Part shown: positions 54,540-63,892 of the stretch, in pieces
Numbering within the stretch: position 1 is the stretch's first letter
Layout: every line of letters begins with the position of its first letter
Origin: Bacteroidota bacterium
Lineage (GTDB): Bacteria; Bacteroidota; Bacteroidia; Palsa-965
Length of the DNA stretch: 64,000 bases
Assembly (NCBI GenBank): GCA_020402865.1
Contig: JADBYT010000002.1
Location: 186,001 to 250,000 of the forward strand
Direction of reading: 5' to 3'
Translations under genes and position numbers: made by a program
Notes under the pieces: model-generated
Databases searched by the model: none
What the model saw: only the letters and a program-made list of their open reading frames with translations
What the model was told of the DNA's origin: nothing

Positions 54540-57086
54540 ATGTGGGCAAAACTTTCGCATTTCATACTTCGTAACCGCTTTGCCATTCTGGTGGTAATGT
54601 TTGTTATTACAGCCCTCATGGGCTGGCAGGCCACCAAACTTGAGCTTTCCTACAAATACGCCAGGGTTCTTCCCAAAGACGATTCGCTGTATAATGCCTA
54701 TGAGGAATTCAAACAGCGTTATGGCGAAGACGGAACGGTACTTGTTATCGGCTTTCAGGACAGCGGCATGTTTGAGCTTAAAAAACTACAGGGCTGGTAC
54801 GATCTTAACGAGTCGATTCGTAAAATTGCCGGTGTAAAAGATGTAATGTCCATTACCCGTCTTTACAATCTCTACCGCAACGACAGCCTGAGCAAGTTTG
54901 ATGTAAGACAGGTGGTAAACCGCCGTCCGCAAACCCAGCAGGAGGCCGACAGCATCCGCGAGCAGGTGGAAAGCCTGCCGTTTTACGAAGGCATGATCTA
55001 CAACAAGAAAGATCATGTTACGCTTATGGCTATTACCTTCAGCGATACGGCCGTAAACTCAAAAGACCGGCTTTCCATTGTAGCCAATATCCGCGAACAG
55101 GCATTGAAATTTGGTGAAGCCAATCTGAAGTTCGCGCCTGACGATACAAACAAAGGCCTGCATTTTTCGGGCATGCCTTACATCCGCTCGGAGTATATGC
55201 GCAAAATTGGCAGTGAAATGCAATTGTTTGTGTTTCTCTCGCTGCTCATTACGGCCATTATTCTTTTTGTGTTTTTCCGATACTTCAATGCGGTGTTCTT
55301 TTCGCTCATTGTGGTAATTGTGGGCGTAATCTGGTCGCTGGGAACTATTGTATTGTTTGGATATAAAATTACTGTACTTTCTGGTTTGATTCCGCCGCTG
55401 ATTGTAATTATCGGTATTCCAAACTGTATCTTCCTCATTAATAAATATCAGGAAGAGCTTCAGAAACACGGCAACAAAACCAAAGCACTTGCCCGTATGG
55501 TGCAGAAGGTTGGCCTGTCAAATTTCCTTGCCAACGTAACCACATCGGTTGGTTTTGTGGTATTCTATTTTACCAACAGCGAACTGCTTGTGGAGTTTGG
55601 TCTGGTGGCGGCCATTAACGTAATGACCACCTACGGCATTGCCATTGTGCTTACGCCAATAATTTTCAGTTACCTGCCTGAGCCCAAACCCAAACAAATG
55701 AAACATCTGGGTGGTAAGCGCATAAACGGGCTTCTCGACTGGATCGACAAGCTGGTACACACACGGCGCACCGTACTTTACACGGGCATTACCATTCTCA
55801 CACTCATTTCCATTGTTGGTTTTACCAAAATAAAAGTGATTGGTTATGTGGTGGATGATTTGCCCGAGGGCGATCCGGTTACGGAAGACCTGAAGTTTTT
55901 TGAAAGTCATTTCGGCGGTATTCTGCCCTTTGAAATAGCCATTGAAGTAAAGCCCTCCAAGCAACCGCAGCTTACACAAGGACAGGTGCAGGCAAAATCT
56001 GATTCTATGGCTGTTTCAGATTCCGTAGTTTCAGACACTACCGGGGTGGCAGCGGCTCCCAAACCAAGCGGCCCTAATTTGTTTATGAATGAGGGTGAGG
56101 CGCTTACCAAAATCAATCAGTTGCAGCGTTACCTTACCGAGCGGCCTGAGTTTTCGAAACCACTTTCCATTGTAGAGGGCCTCAAGTTTTCGTATCAGGC
56201 TTATCGTGATGGAAATCCGAAAGCTTACCGCCTGCCTTCGACTCAAAGCGACAAGGCCGAACTGCTCAAGTACATGGGTACGGTTAAAGGGCAGCAAAAC
56301 AGGCTCGATAAATTTATCGACACAACCTACACCCACACGCGCATCAGCTTCCAGATGGCCGATGTAGGCTCTGACAGCGTGCGGAAAATATTGCAGGAAA
56401 TACGTCCGGTAGTTGATTCACTTTTCCCGAAGGAGGAGTACCGTGTGGATTTAACCGGACACAGCCTCATGTTTTTGCGCAGTTTCGATTATCTGCTGCA
56501 TCACCTGTTTGTGAGTCTGCTTATTGCTATTGTGCTCATTCTGCTTATTGGTATGGTACTGTTCCGGTCGGTAGCCATTATTGTACTTTCGAAACTGCCT
56601 TGTTTGATTCCGCTTGTGATGACTGCAGGTGTAATGGGCTTCCTTGACATTCCGTTTAAATCATCAACCATTCTTATCTTCTCAATTGCTTTTGGTATTG
56701 CGTCTGACGGCACCATATACATTCTCACCGAGTACCGAGCACAATTGCGTAAACTTTCGCCGGCCAATGCATCGAAAGCTGTATCCATGGCTATCCGCGA
56801 AACGGGTTTGAGCATGATTTACACCAACGTAATTCTGTTCTTCGGCTTTGGCATCTTTGTAATGTCGAGTTTTGGCGGTACGGCGGCACTGGGTATTCTG
56901 CTTTCCATTACGCTGCTGGTTTCACTGGCCACAAACCTCATTTTGTTGCCCTGCATTCTGCTTACGCTTGAAAAACGTGCGGCTACCAAAGCGTTTACAG
57001 AAGAACCGCTGATTGACATTTATGATGAAGAAGAGGATATTGATGCCGATAAACTCACTATTCAGCACGAAGAACAAAAGCAATAA
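54540..57086 (+). CDS. MMPL/RND superfamily exporter
   Basis: 848 residues, with first span at about 15-35, a periplasmic loop (about 40-220), five spans around 225-395, another loop (about 430-690) and a second set of spans (about 700-830). The two-halved layout and motifs such as [18 protein letters not shown] and the SSD-like [12 protein letters not shown] region fit MMPL-type RND transporters, which move lipids or other hydrophobic compounds across the inner membrane. The C-terminal tail is acidic and cytoplasmic. First of a four-gene run with sugar and prenyl enzymes; substrate unknown. An upstream TTG start at 54498 is less likely. Confidence 0.88.
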   Translation: MWAKLSHFILRNRFAILVVMFVITALMGWQATKLELSYKYARVLPKDDSLYNAYEEFKQRYGEDGTVLVIGFQDSGMFELKKLQGWYDLNESIRKIAGVKDVMSITRLYNLYRNDSLSKFDVRQVVNRRPQTQQEADSIREQVESLPFYEGMIYNKKDHVTLMAITFSDTAVNSKDRLSIVANIREQALKFGEANLKFAPDDTNKGLHFSGMPYIRSEYMRKIGSEMQLFVFLSLLITAIILFVFFRYFNAVFFSLIVVIVGVIWSLGTIVLFGYKITVLSGLIPPLIVIIGIPNCIFLINKYQEELQKHGNKTKALARMVQKVGLSNFLANVTTSVGFVVFYFTNSELLVEFGLVAAINVMTTYGIAIVLTPIIFSYLPEPKPKQMKHLGGKRINGLLDWIDKLVHTRRTVLYTGITILTLISIVGFTKIKVIGYVVDDLPEGDPVTEDLKFFESHFGGILPFEIAIEVKPSKQPQLTQGQVQAKSDSMAVSDSVVSDTTGVAAAPKPSGPNLFMNEGEALTKINQLQRYLTERPEFSKPLSIVEGLKFSYQAYRDGNPKAYRLPSTQSDKAELLKYMGTVKGQQNRLDKFIDTTYTHTRISFQMADVGSDSVRKILQEIRPVVDSLFPKEEYRVDLTGHSLMFLRSFDYLLHHLFVSLLIAIVLILLIGMVLFRSVAIIVLSKLPCLIPLVMTAGVMGFLDIPFKSSTILIFSIAFGIASDGTIYILTEYRAQLRKLSPANASKAVSMAIRETGLSMIYTNVILFFGFGIFVMSSFGGTAALGILLSITLLVSLATNLILLPCILLTLEKRAATKAFTEEPLIDIYDEEEDIDADKLTIQHEEQKQ

Positions 57087-57109
57087 ATCCAAGTCAGAAA
57101 CTATACGAT

Positions 57110-57976
57110 ATGAAAGGGATTATTCTTGCCGGCGGCTCAGGTACACGTTTGCATCCGCTTACCCTTGCGGTGAGCAAGCAGTTAATGCCGGTGTACGACA
57201 AGCCGATGATCTATTACCCGCTTTCAACGCTGATGATGGCGGGCATACGCGAAATTCTGATTATCTCCACGCCGCATGATTTGCCGCACTTCCGTCGGTT
57301 GCTGGGCGATGGTTCCGGCTTGGGCTGTGCATTCAGCTATGCCGAACAACCGGTGCCCAACGGGCTTGCACAGGCTTTTGTGATTGGCAAGGAGTTTATT
57401 GGCAACGATAAAGTAGCACTCATTCTGGGCGACAATATTTTTTACGGGTCGGGGCTGAGCAAACTGCTTCAGGAAAATAACGATCCCGATGGTGGTGTGG
57501 TGTATGCCTATCACGTGTCGGATCCTGAGCGTTACGGTGTGGTGGAGTTTGATGAAAGCGGAAAAGCCATAAGCATCGAAGAAAAACCGCGCCACCCCAA
57601 ATCGAATTATGCCGTGCCGGGTTTGTATTTCTACGACAACAGCGTAGTGGACATTGCAGCTACATTAGAGCCAAGCGCACGCGGCGAATATGAAATTACC
57701 GATGTAAACCGCAAATATCTTGAAGCCGGTAAACTCAAAGTAGGTATTCTCAACCGCGGTACGGCCTGGCTTGATACAGGTACTTTTGCTTCACTCATGC
57801 AGGCCGGTCAGTTTGTGCAGGTTATTGAAGAGCGGCAGGGTTTGAAAATCGGCTGCATTGAAGAAGTTGCTTACCGAATGGGCTTTATCAATCAGGATCA
57901 GTTGCGAAAACTGGCCGAACCGTTGCTGAAAAGCGGCTATGGCAGCTATTTACTGGGATTGATTAAGAATTCATAA
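57110..57976 (+). CDS. rfbA: Glucose-1-phosphate thymidylyltransferase
   Basis: 288 residues. Makes dTDP-glucose from glucose-1-phosphate and dTTP, first step of dTDP-rhamnose synthesis. Complete motifs: [48 protein letters not shown] and [15 protein letters not shown] region (here [11 protein letters not shown]). Only rfbA is here, without rfbB/C/D, so it may serve another pathway. 23 bases after the exporter gene. Confidence 0.95.
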   Translation: MKGIILAGGSGTRLHPLTLAVSKQLMPVYDKPMIYYPLSTLMMAGIREILIISTPHDLPHFRRLLGDGSGLGCAFSYAEQPVPNGLAQAFVIGKEFIGNDKVALILGDNIFYGSGLSKLLQENNDPDGGVVYAYHVSDPERYGVVEFDESGKAISIEEKPRHPKSNYAVPGLYFYDNSVVDIAATLEPSARGEYEITDVNRKYLEAGKLKVGILNRGTAWLDTGTFASLMQAGQFVQVIEERQGLKIGCIEEVAYRMGFINQDQLRKLAEPLLKSGYGSYLLGLIKNS

Positions 57977-57982
57977 ACGCGT

Positions 57983-58930
57983 ATGACATTGCCCCAGTAT
58001 AAACGAAACATCCTCATTACCGGTGGTGCCGGATTTGTAGCCAGCTCGCTGGCCGAACGTCTTGCGGCCGATCCTGATAATTTTGTGGTGCTGGTAGATA
58101 ACCTGCTTACCGGTTCGCTCACCAAAGTACCGCAGCTGCCTAATGTGCGTTTTATTAAATGCGATGTGAATGAGTGGCAGGATATTTCGGGTGTGTTTTA
58201 CGGCTATCGTTTTGAGTATGTGTTTCACTACGCCGCAGTAGTTGGCGTAAAACGTACACTCGAAAATCCGGTGCTGGTGCTGCGCGATCTTGATGGCATC
58301 CGCAATATTCTTACCCTTTGCAAAAACACAGGTGTAAAGCGCGTGTTTTATTCCTCGTCGTCAGAAGTGTACGGCGAGCCGGTGGAGCTTCCGCAAAACG
58401 AAGAAACCACACCGCTCAACTCGCGTTTGCCTTATGCTATTGTGAAGAACGTGGGTGAGGCATTCCTCAAATCGTTCCGGCAGGAGTTCGGGTTGCACTA
58501 CACCATCTTCCGTTTCTTTAATACTTATGGTCCACGTCAGAGCCGTGATTTTGTGATCTCGCGCTTCATCAGCCACGCACTGCGCAATGAACCTATTGTG
58601 GTGAATGGCGACGGCAGCCAGACACGCACATTTTGTTTTGTGGATGACAATACGGAAGCCTGCGTTTCGGCTTTTTACAATAATCATTACATAGACGATG
58701 TGGTGAACATCGGTTCCGATGCCGAAATAAGCATTCTTGAACTTGCGCAGCTGATTATCCGCATTACCGGCTCGGCATCCGAAATCCAGCACGCACCTGC
58801 ACTTCCTGAAGGCGATATGACCCGCCGCATGCCTGATACTTCAAAAATGCGTCAACTTTTAAACCATCCGCCTGTTTCACTCGAAGAAGGAATCCGCCGC
58901 ATTCTTTCCGATACTCGCTTTATTCTGTAA
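57983..58930 (+). CDS. Extended SDR NAD-dependent nucleotide-sugar epimerase/dehydratase
   Basis: 315 residues. Rossmann start ILITGGAGFVASSLAERLA, catalytic SSSSEVYG with YAIVK (YxxxK) around residue 155, and NTYGPRQ, GDGSQTRTF, NIGSDAEISILELAQLI typical of UDP-glucuronate decarboxylase and dTDP-glucose 4,6-dehydratase relatives. The exact substrate is not decided by sequence. It starts 6 bases after rfbA and ends 10 before the prenyl synthase gene. Confidence 0.9.
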   Translation: MTLPQYKRNILITGGAGFVASSLAERLAADPDNFVVLVDNLLTGSLTKVPQLPNVRFIKCDVNEWQDISGVFYGYRFEYVFHYAAVVGVKRTLENPVLVLRDLDGIRNILTLCKNTGVKRVFYSSSSEVYGEPVELPQNEETTPLNSRLPYAIVKNVGEAFLKSFRQEFGLHYTIFRFFNTYGPRQSRDFVISRFISHALRNEPIVVNGDGSQTRTFCFVDDNTEACVSAFYNNHYIDDVVNIGSDAEISILELAQLIIRITGSASEIQHAPALPEGDMTRRMPDTSKMRQLLNHPPVSLEEGIRRILSDTRFIL

Positions 58931-58940
58931 ATCTGTTTTC

Positions 58941-59918
58941 GTGAACACCACTCATTACCTCCATCTGGTTCAAACAGCCGTTGATGAAGTAACTGCCGCA
59001 TTTCCGCAACAGCCTTCAGGTTTATATGAGCCACTGCGCTACACCATGTCACTCGGCGGTAAACGTATGCGCCCGCTGCTTACACTCATGGGCGCCGGAC
59101 TGTTTACCGATGAGGTCACACCCGCTGTTCCGGCAGCAATGGCTGTGGAGCTGTTTCACAACTTCACACTGTTGCATGATGATATTATGGACAATGCGCC
59201 GCTGCGCCGGGGCATGGCTACCGTGCATGAAAAGTGGGATGTTAACACGGCCATATTAAGCGGCGACGTAATGTACACCGAAGCCTTCCGGTACATTGCC
59301 AAAACACCCGCTGATGCTTTGCCCGACGTGCTCAGCTTGTTTATCCGCACGGCTGCGGAGGTATGCGAAGGGCAGCAATACGACATGGATTTTGAGCGAC
59401 ACAGCACAGTAACCATTGATGAGTACCTGCGCATGATTGAGCTTAAAACGGCTGTGCTCGCCGGCGCATCGCTTGCCATTGGCGCGTTGTGTGCAGGCGC
59501 ACCACAAAATGAGGCTCAAAAACTTTACGATTTCGGCCGCCTGTTTGGTATTGCGTTTCAGCTTCAGGATGATATTCTTGATGTGTATGGCGATCCGAAA
59601 ACGTTTGGCAAGCAAGTGGGCGGCGACATTCTGGCCAATAAAAAAACATTTTTGCTGCTCAGTGCATTACAACGTGCCAACGGCATGCAACGCGAAGAAC
59701 TGCTCAACTGGCTGCAGGTGCCCGCCAGCGCAGGTGCCGAAAAAGTGGAAGCCGTAACTGCCATCTTCAATCATCTTGGCATACGCGATCTGGCGCGCGA
59801 TTGTATGCATGAGTATTACCAGAAAGCCATTGAAGCCCTTAACAGCACCCATGCCGATGCCCTGCGCAAAGCCGAACTCCGCGCATTTACTGATGCATTG
59901 ATGGTGCGTGAAGTGTAG
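58941..59918 (+). CDS. Polyprenyl diphosphate synthase
   Basis: 325 residues, GTG start. Condenses isopentenyl diphosphate units. Both aspartate-rich motifs are intact: LLHDDIMD with NAPLRRG (first) and FQLQDDILDVYGD (second), with GGKRMRPLL upstream. The residue five before the first Asp is Phe, compatible with a C15-C20 product, but longer products are not excluded. Last gene of the exporter/sugar unit. Confidence 0.93.
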   Translation: MNTTHYLHLVQTAVDEVTAAFPQQPSGLYEPLRYTMSLGGKRMRPLLTLMGAGLFTDEVTPAVPAAMAVELFHNFTLLHDDIMDNAPLRRGMATVHEKWDVNTAILSGDVMYTEAFRYIAKTPADALPDVLSLFIRTAAEVCEGQQYDMDFERHSTVTIDEYLRMIELKTAVLAGASLAIGALCAGAPQNEAQKLYDFGRLFGIAFQLQDDILDVYGDPKTFGKQVGGDILANKKTFLLLSALQRANGMQREELLNWLQVPASAGAEKVEAVTAIFNHLGIRDLARDCMHEYYQKAIEALNSTHADALRKAELRAFTDALMVREV

Positions 59919-60067
59919 GTTTTGTTGAGGTTGGTGTGGGGTTGTGTGAGCTGATGATATTCACAATGTGATGCTTACATGTAGGATGAGGTTGAAAATT
60001 ATTTTGTTTGCGTATTATTCCTTACAAAGAAATATTGACTGTTTTTGGCGCAAAAATGCTTATTAAC

Positions 60068-60084
60068 ATACCAAGATTTGGTAT
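60068..60084. promoter_or_regulatory. parD operator: ATACCAA-GAT-TTGGTAT inverted repeat
   Basis: Perfect 7-base arms (60068-60074 and 60078-60084) separated by GAT, just before a TAAATTTC (60086-60093) promoter-like element and 16 bases before the parD ATG. Typical of antitoxin autoregulation by a ribbon-helix-helix dimer. Confidence 0.7.
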
Positions 60085-60099
60085 ATAAATTTCGGTATT

Positions 60100-60351
60100 A
60101 TGGCAAAGAACACATCTGTTTTACTTGGAGATTATTTCGATAATTTCATCAGCCAACAAGTTAAATCCGGGAAGTTTTCATCGGCAAGTGAGGTTGTCCG
60201 GGCTGCATTGAGAATGTTTGAGTATGAAGAGGCCAAAAAGGCAGAATTGATCAATGAATTGAAAAAAGGTGAAAAATCCGGATTTATTGAAAATTTCAAT
60301 CGGGAATCATTTATCAATAGTCTGCACAGAAAGCATGTAGCTAAGAAATGA
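60100..60351 (+). CDS. parD: ParD-type antitoxin, ribbon-helix-helix
   Basis: 83 residues. N-terminal MAKNTSVLLGDYFDNFISQQVKSGKFSSASEVVRAALRMFE matches ParD/CopG antitoxins, with the beta-strand for DNA binding and the GKFSSASEVVRAAL helix pattern. The C-terminal half (KAELINELKKGEKSGFIENFN) would bind and block ParE. An operator lies directly upstream. Its stop overlaps the start of the toxin gene (ATGA), which is broken, so the antitoxin survives alone. It may still repress its promoter. Confidence 0.9.
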   Translation: MAKNTSVLLGDYFDNFISQQVKSGKFSSASEVVRAALRMFEYEEAKKAELINELKKGEKSGFIENFNRESFINSLHRKHVAKK

Positions 60352-60648
60352 AATACTTAATCAGCAAAGAAGCAGCAAAAGACATAGAGAAAATCTGGCT
60401 TTGTACTTTTGAAAATTGGTCTCTTGAACAGGCAGGCAGGTACTTTGAATTTAATTATTGACGAAATAGAGAATATTACAAGAGACCCTCTGGCATATAA
60501 AGATTAAGGCGAAGTAAGAAAGGGTTACTTTCGTTCAAGAGTAAAATCACATTTCATATTCTACAGGATCAATCACAAGAAAAAAGAAATTGAGGTTGTA
60601 AGAATTCTCCATCAACAAATGGACACGGAATCCCGTTTGGATGACTGA
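60348..60648 (+). pseudogene. parE: ParE toxin pseudogene with frameshift and nonsense mutation
   Basis: Reads MKYLISKEAAKDIEKIWLCTFENW from the ATG at 60348, then hits a stop at 60459-60461 after a shift. The ParE pattern continues in another frame from 60448: NLIIDEIENITRDPLAYKD, then TAA at 60505-60507 where a Tyr codon is expected, then GEVRKGYFRSRVKSHFIFYRIN and HQQMDTESRLDD to the stop at 60648. A single extra G at 60447 explains the shift. Both lesions must be real for the gene to be dead; each could in principle be a sequencing error. Confidence 0.85.
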
Positions 60649-60686
60649 CGGGATATTTTTCGTATCAGTTTCTGAATAAACTCGCC

Positions 60687-61391
60687 TTAAATTTTTCCGC
60701 TCAGCAACTGTTCTGCCAATATAGGCATGCCTTTGGCTGCCGTGTTGCGGATATGAATAATATTGCTTCCGGCCTGTGCGTTTACATCGTTCGGATCAAT
60801 GAGAAACATCGGACAGCGTGGCGGCGTGTAATGCAGCAAATTAGCCGCCGGATACACGTTCAGCGATGTGCCGATAATGATAAATACATCGGCCTGAGCG
60901 GCAATCTCGTAAGCAGCATCCATATTGGGTACCATTTCACCAAACCATACAATGTGCGGACGAAGCTGTGAGCCCAGCTCGCATTTATCGCCTTCTTTTA
61001 GTTCCCAGCCTTTCACGGGATAAATAAGCTGCGGGTTTTTGGTGCTGCGGGCCTTCAGTATTTCGCCGTGCAGATGCAGGATGTTTTTTGAACCCGCACG
61101 TTCATGCAAATCATCAATGTTTTGTGTGATAATTTGTACATCAAACTTTTTTTCAAGCTGCACCAGCGCCTTGTGGCCTTCATTTGGTTGTGCATCAAGC
61201 ACATTCTTTCGACGTTCGTTATAAAACCGGAGCACAAGCTCACGGTTGCGGTTCCAGGCTTCGGGTGTGGCTACTTCGCGTACATCGTATTTATCCCAAA
61301 GGCCGCCATTATCGCGGAATGTACTGATACCACTTTCGGCACTGATGCCGGCGCCGGTAAATACTACAATAGTCCTTTTTTTAACTGCCAT
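60687..61391 (-). CDS. Sir2 family NAD-dependent deacylase without zinc-finger cysteines
   Basis: 234 residues, a short sirtuin. NAD-binding TIVVFTGAGISAESGISTFRD, QNIDDLHERAG and the catalytic-histidine motif HLHGEI are present. The Tyr and Arg of class III sirtuins (RFYNERR near residue 56) point to succinyl or malonyl removal. The zinc module seems lost: the region between HGEI and RPHIVWFGE has only one cysteine. By family it removes acyl groups from lysine with NAD. Starts opposite a convergent parE remnant. Confidence 0.9.
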   Translation of the reverse strand: MAVKKRTIVVFTGAGISAESGISTFRDNGGLWDKYDVREVATPEAWNRNRELVLRFYNERRKNVLDAQPNEGHKALVQLEKKFDVQIITQNIDDLHERAGSKNILHLHGEILKARSTKNPQLIYPVKGWELKEGDKCELGSQLRPHIVWFGEMVPNMDAAYEIAAQADVFIIIGTSLNVYPAANLLHYTPPRCPMFLIDPNDVNAQAGSNIIHIRNTAAKGMPILAEQLLSGKI

Positions 61392-61701
61392 TCTTTTTAT
61401 AGCAAAAAATAGTTTAGAATTCCTAAACTACGGCAAACAAATTACTTCTGCTATTTTTTTTTGATACCCGCTGCGGTAACCAAGCCGGCCAAGTGTTCGC
61501 ATAGACTGACGGAGTGTTAATTTCCGGGAAGGACTGAGTTAAGTTGGCAGGATATTTCACCCCGCAACTCAGCCAGAATTGAGAAACGGGAATAGTTGCA
61601 GGCAATGACCAGTCTTTGCTAAAGATTCATCTCACGAAGACATTAAATAAAAACATCTCCGCGAACAATAGTTGCGGAGATGTAAATAGGTCGGTTCTTC
61701 C
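61392..61701. other. Intergenic region between the sirtuin and a beta-barrel gene
   Basis: 310 bases. Near its right end it contains the terminator of the beta-barrel gene (61645-61683). Nothing else supported. Confidence 0.6.
61645..61683 (-). terminator. Terminator of the beta-barrel gene
   Basis: ACATCTCCGC (61653-61662) pairs with GCGGAGATGT (61674-61683); on the minus strand it is followed by TTTTTATTT. Confidence 0.8.
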
Positions 61702-62343
61702 CTACAATTTATACCCGAGTGTGAGTTGCAACCACCGGTTTTTATATCGGGGTGTAAAGGAAGAACCGTCACCGGTATTTTGCTGAAAATCCCATCCGGC
61801 ACGCCCCGAAATAACTACATGATGAATATTTATATCCCCCCCCGCAACGAATCCGAGTATGTTTTTCCGGACGTTCTCGTTGTCGAACTCCTGCTGCTGG
61901 GCTACACTGTTTGAACCGAATGAATATTCATTTTTCTCGGTCAGCAAAAACGAATATTGCGGCCCTAACACGAGATACAAAAATGGGGCAGGCTTTATTT
62001 CCAGCATTAACGGAATGTCGAAATATGTGGTTACTCTTGAAAATGAGTAAGGCTTAGAAAGCAGGTATCCCGAACCTTTGAATCCCTTTTGGGAAATCAG
62101 AAACTCAGGCTGCAGACCGAGAAACATGCCTATGGGAATAACCGCAAAAGCCCCCCCTGCAAATCCGATAATGGGATCAGCCTGAAACTCCTGACCCTTG
62201 CCGTCCCAAACATTTGAGTAATTAGCACCGGCCTTTATACCGAACGTTAATTTTTCTCGCGCATCCATATCATCATCCTGGGCAAAAAGATAACGTGCGG
62301 GGAAATGAAGGGTTATAAGGATTATAAGTAATTTGATTTTCAT
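61702..62343 (-). CDS. Outer-membrane beta-barrel protein
   Basis: 213 residues, signal peptide MKIKLLIILITLHFPARYLFAQ. PF13568-type pattern: FGIKAGANYSNVWD, GLQPEFLISQKGFKG, FDIPLMLEIKPAPFLYLVLGPQYSFLL and the end LQLTLGYKL. Substrate unknown. First of three minus-strand genes with envelope or stress character, with a long AT-rich upstream gap. Confidence 0.88.
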   Translation of the reverse strand: MKIKLLIILITLHFPARYLFAQDDDMDAREKLTFGIKAGANYSNVWDGKGQEFQADPIIGFAGGAFAVIPIGMFLGLQPEFLISQKGFKGSGYLLSKPYSFSRVTTYFDIPLMLEIKPAPFLYLVLGPQYSFLLTEKNEYSFGSNSVAQQQEFDNENVRKNILGFVAGGDINIHHVVISGRAGWDFQQNTGDGSSFTPRYKNRWLQLTLGYKL

Positions 62344-62739
62344 GATTATTGATATTAGTTAGTGTTAGTCACTGCAAATTGAATGGAAGTAATCGATATA
62401 AGTATTACATATTTTGTATTGATTATTGTATGTCTTACACATCCGTGTATGCAGTTAAAATAAACTTTCAGGCTTTATTTTTTCATTTTCAGTCACTTCA
62501 AATAATACCGTTCTTATTATTCAGATTGTGTATAATCTGAATGATAATGAGCAGATTATAGCCTGTTGAACGGCTCATAATTATATTTTATCAGTTTTAT
62601 CCGATGAATAATAGCCCCTGATTTTTTAAAAACCGGATCAGTCATATCCTGTTATTTACATTAGGATGATAACCAATCCGGTATATGGAGGACTTAAAAA
62701 CAGGTGTGTCTGCCGATAGTCCCCGTATCTTTATTCGGG
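62344..62739. other. AT-rich intergenic region, nothing recognised
   Basis: 396 bases of low GC content with several short inverted patterns but no convincing promoter, gene or RNA. Confidence 0.5.
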
Positions 62740-63180
62740 CTATTTTACATTGTCAGTTGTAATTTCAATAAATGAGCGTTTCAGTTGCTCCATGTCATAG
62801 TGGAATTCTGACTTGAAATCTTTCCATTTCTCCGCACCTTCATAATTGTAACTATCTATTTTCTTTTTCATATAGGCATTTCTTTTTTCCAGCTCTGCAA
62901 TTTTCTTTTGTGTATCGGCATCAACCATAATCTTGCTTACTGCGATCCGGTTATTGTAGTCTGTAATAAGTTTGTAATTTGCGGCAACTTCCTCCGCAAT
63001 GGTAATCCGGTAATTCGTAATTTCTTCATTATACTTTCGGGTTGACTCTGAAAGCTTTTCCCGGTCATCAGTTACTTCTTCTCCGGCTTTAATAACTTTT
63101 TCTTCAGGTGTGTTGCAGGATTGATTGATTAATCCGAGGGAAATTCCCATGAAAGCAAGGGTAAGCAGATAGTTTTTCAT
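62740..63180 (-). CDS. Coiled-coil lipoprotein of unknown function
   Basis: 146 residues. Signal MKNYLLTLAFMGISLGLINQSC with lipobox near INQSC. The mature protein is almost entirely helical with heptad-like Glu/Lys/Leu spacing (for example RKYNEEITNYRITIAEEVAANYKLITDYNNRIAVSK) and no other cysteines, so an elongated coiled-coil in the periplasm is likely. Similar proteins are seen near CsbD-type stress genes in Bacteroidota, as I recall. Function unknown. Confidence 0.75.
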   Translation of the reverse strand: MKNYLLTLAFMGISLGLINQSCNTPEEKVIKAGEEVTDDREKLSESTRKYNEEITNYRITIAEEVAANYKLITDYNNRIAVSKIMVDADTQKKIAELEKRNAYMKKKIDSYNYEGAEKWKDFKSEFHYDMEQLKRSFIEITTDNVK

Positions 63181-63574
63181 TTTTATTTTTCTGATGTGAA
63201 CTTATTTAATGCTTCAAAGGTGAGCTTTATTTATTCAAATAAATTACAAAATATTGTAATAGTTTTTTATTTATCACAGATAATATTTTTCCTGATTCAT
63301 CAGACGATATTCTGTATATACATATTTTTAATAATTATTTCCTGAATCAGTCCCGCTAATTCGTGTATATGCGTAAATCCGCAATAATCAGCCGGTACAT
63401 TTTTATTAATCAATGTTTCTTGAAAAGTGAGGCAATAAATTATGTGACGGGAAATAATTGTACCGGCACGGCCTGTTATACATCATAAAAAAAGAGGCCA
63501 TCTGTAGATACAGACAGCCCCTCAGGGCGGATAATTAAAGTCTTACGATCTTCGCTTATCCGGTTTGGTCAGCT
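63181..63574. other. AT-rich intergenic region with a terminator
   Basis: 394 bases. The terminator of the CsbD-like gene is at 63487-63523. No other gene seen. Confidence 0.5.
63487..63523 (-). terminator. Terminator of the CsbD-like gene
   Basis: On the minus strand a GAGGGGC.../...GCCTC stem enclosing TCTGTA/TACAGA pairs, then seven T. It lies about 50 bases after the CsbD-like stop. Confidence 0.7.
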
Positions 63575-63799
63575 TTAGCTTTTTTCGGCCTGTGCTTTTT
63601 TGATGATGTTAATCACCTCATCGCGTTTCTTATTCAGGCGTGTTTCCACTTTTTTGAGCATATCATGCTCTTTGCCGGCGTCAAAGGTAAGATCAGCATC
63701 GGTAAGTTGCGGAAATTTCTCTTTGAGTTGCGTTGACTGTGCTTTCCAGTCGCCGGTAATTTTAAAGGCTTCCGGGGTGTTGGTGTGTGTGTTGTCCAT
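63575..63799 (-). CDS. CsbD-like general stress protein
   Basis: 74 residues. The central segment ITGDWKAQSTQLKEKFPQLTDADLTFDAGKEHDMLKKVETRLNKK follows the CsbD pattern (GxWxxxxxxxKxxxxxLTDxDLxxxxGKxxxLxxxxxxxxGK). Small, acidic, soluble; such proteins are induced by general stress in many bacteria, mechanism unknown. The upstream neighbour is an AraC-type regulator on the same strand. Confidence 0.8.
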   Translation of the reverse strand: MDNTHTNTPEAFKITGDWKAQSTQLKEKFPQLTDADLTFDAGKEHDMLKKVETRLNKKRDEVINIIKKAQAEKS

Positions 63800-63892
63800 G
63801 ATAGTGATGTGTTAATGAGAAATATTATGATACAAATGTCCTCTCTTGAACACACATTTATGTTATAGATTTAAATATAATTATTGTATAGA

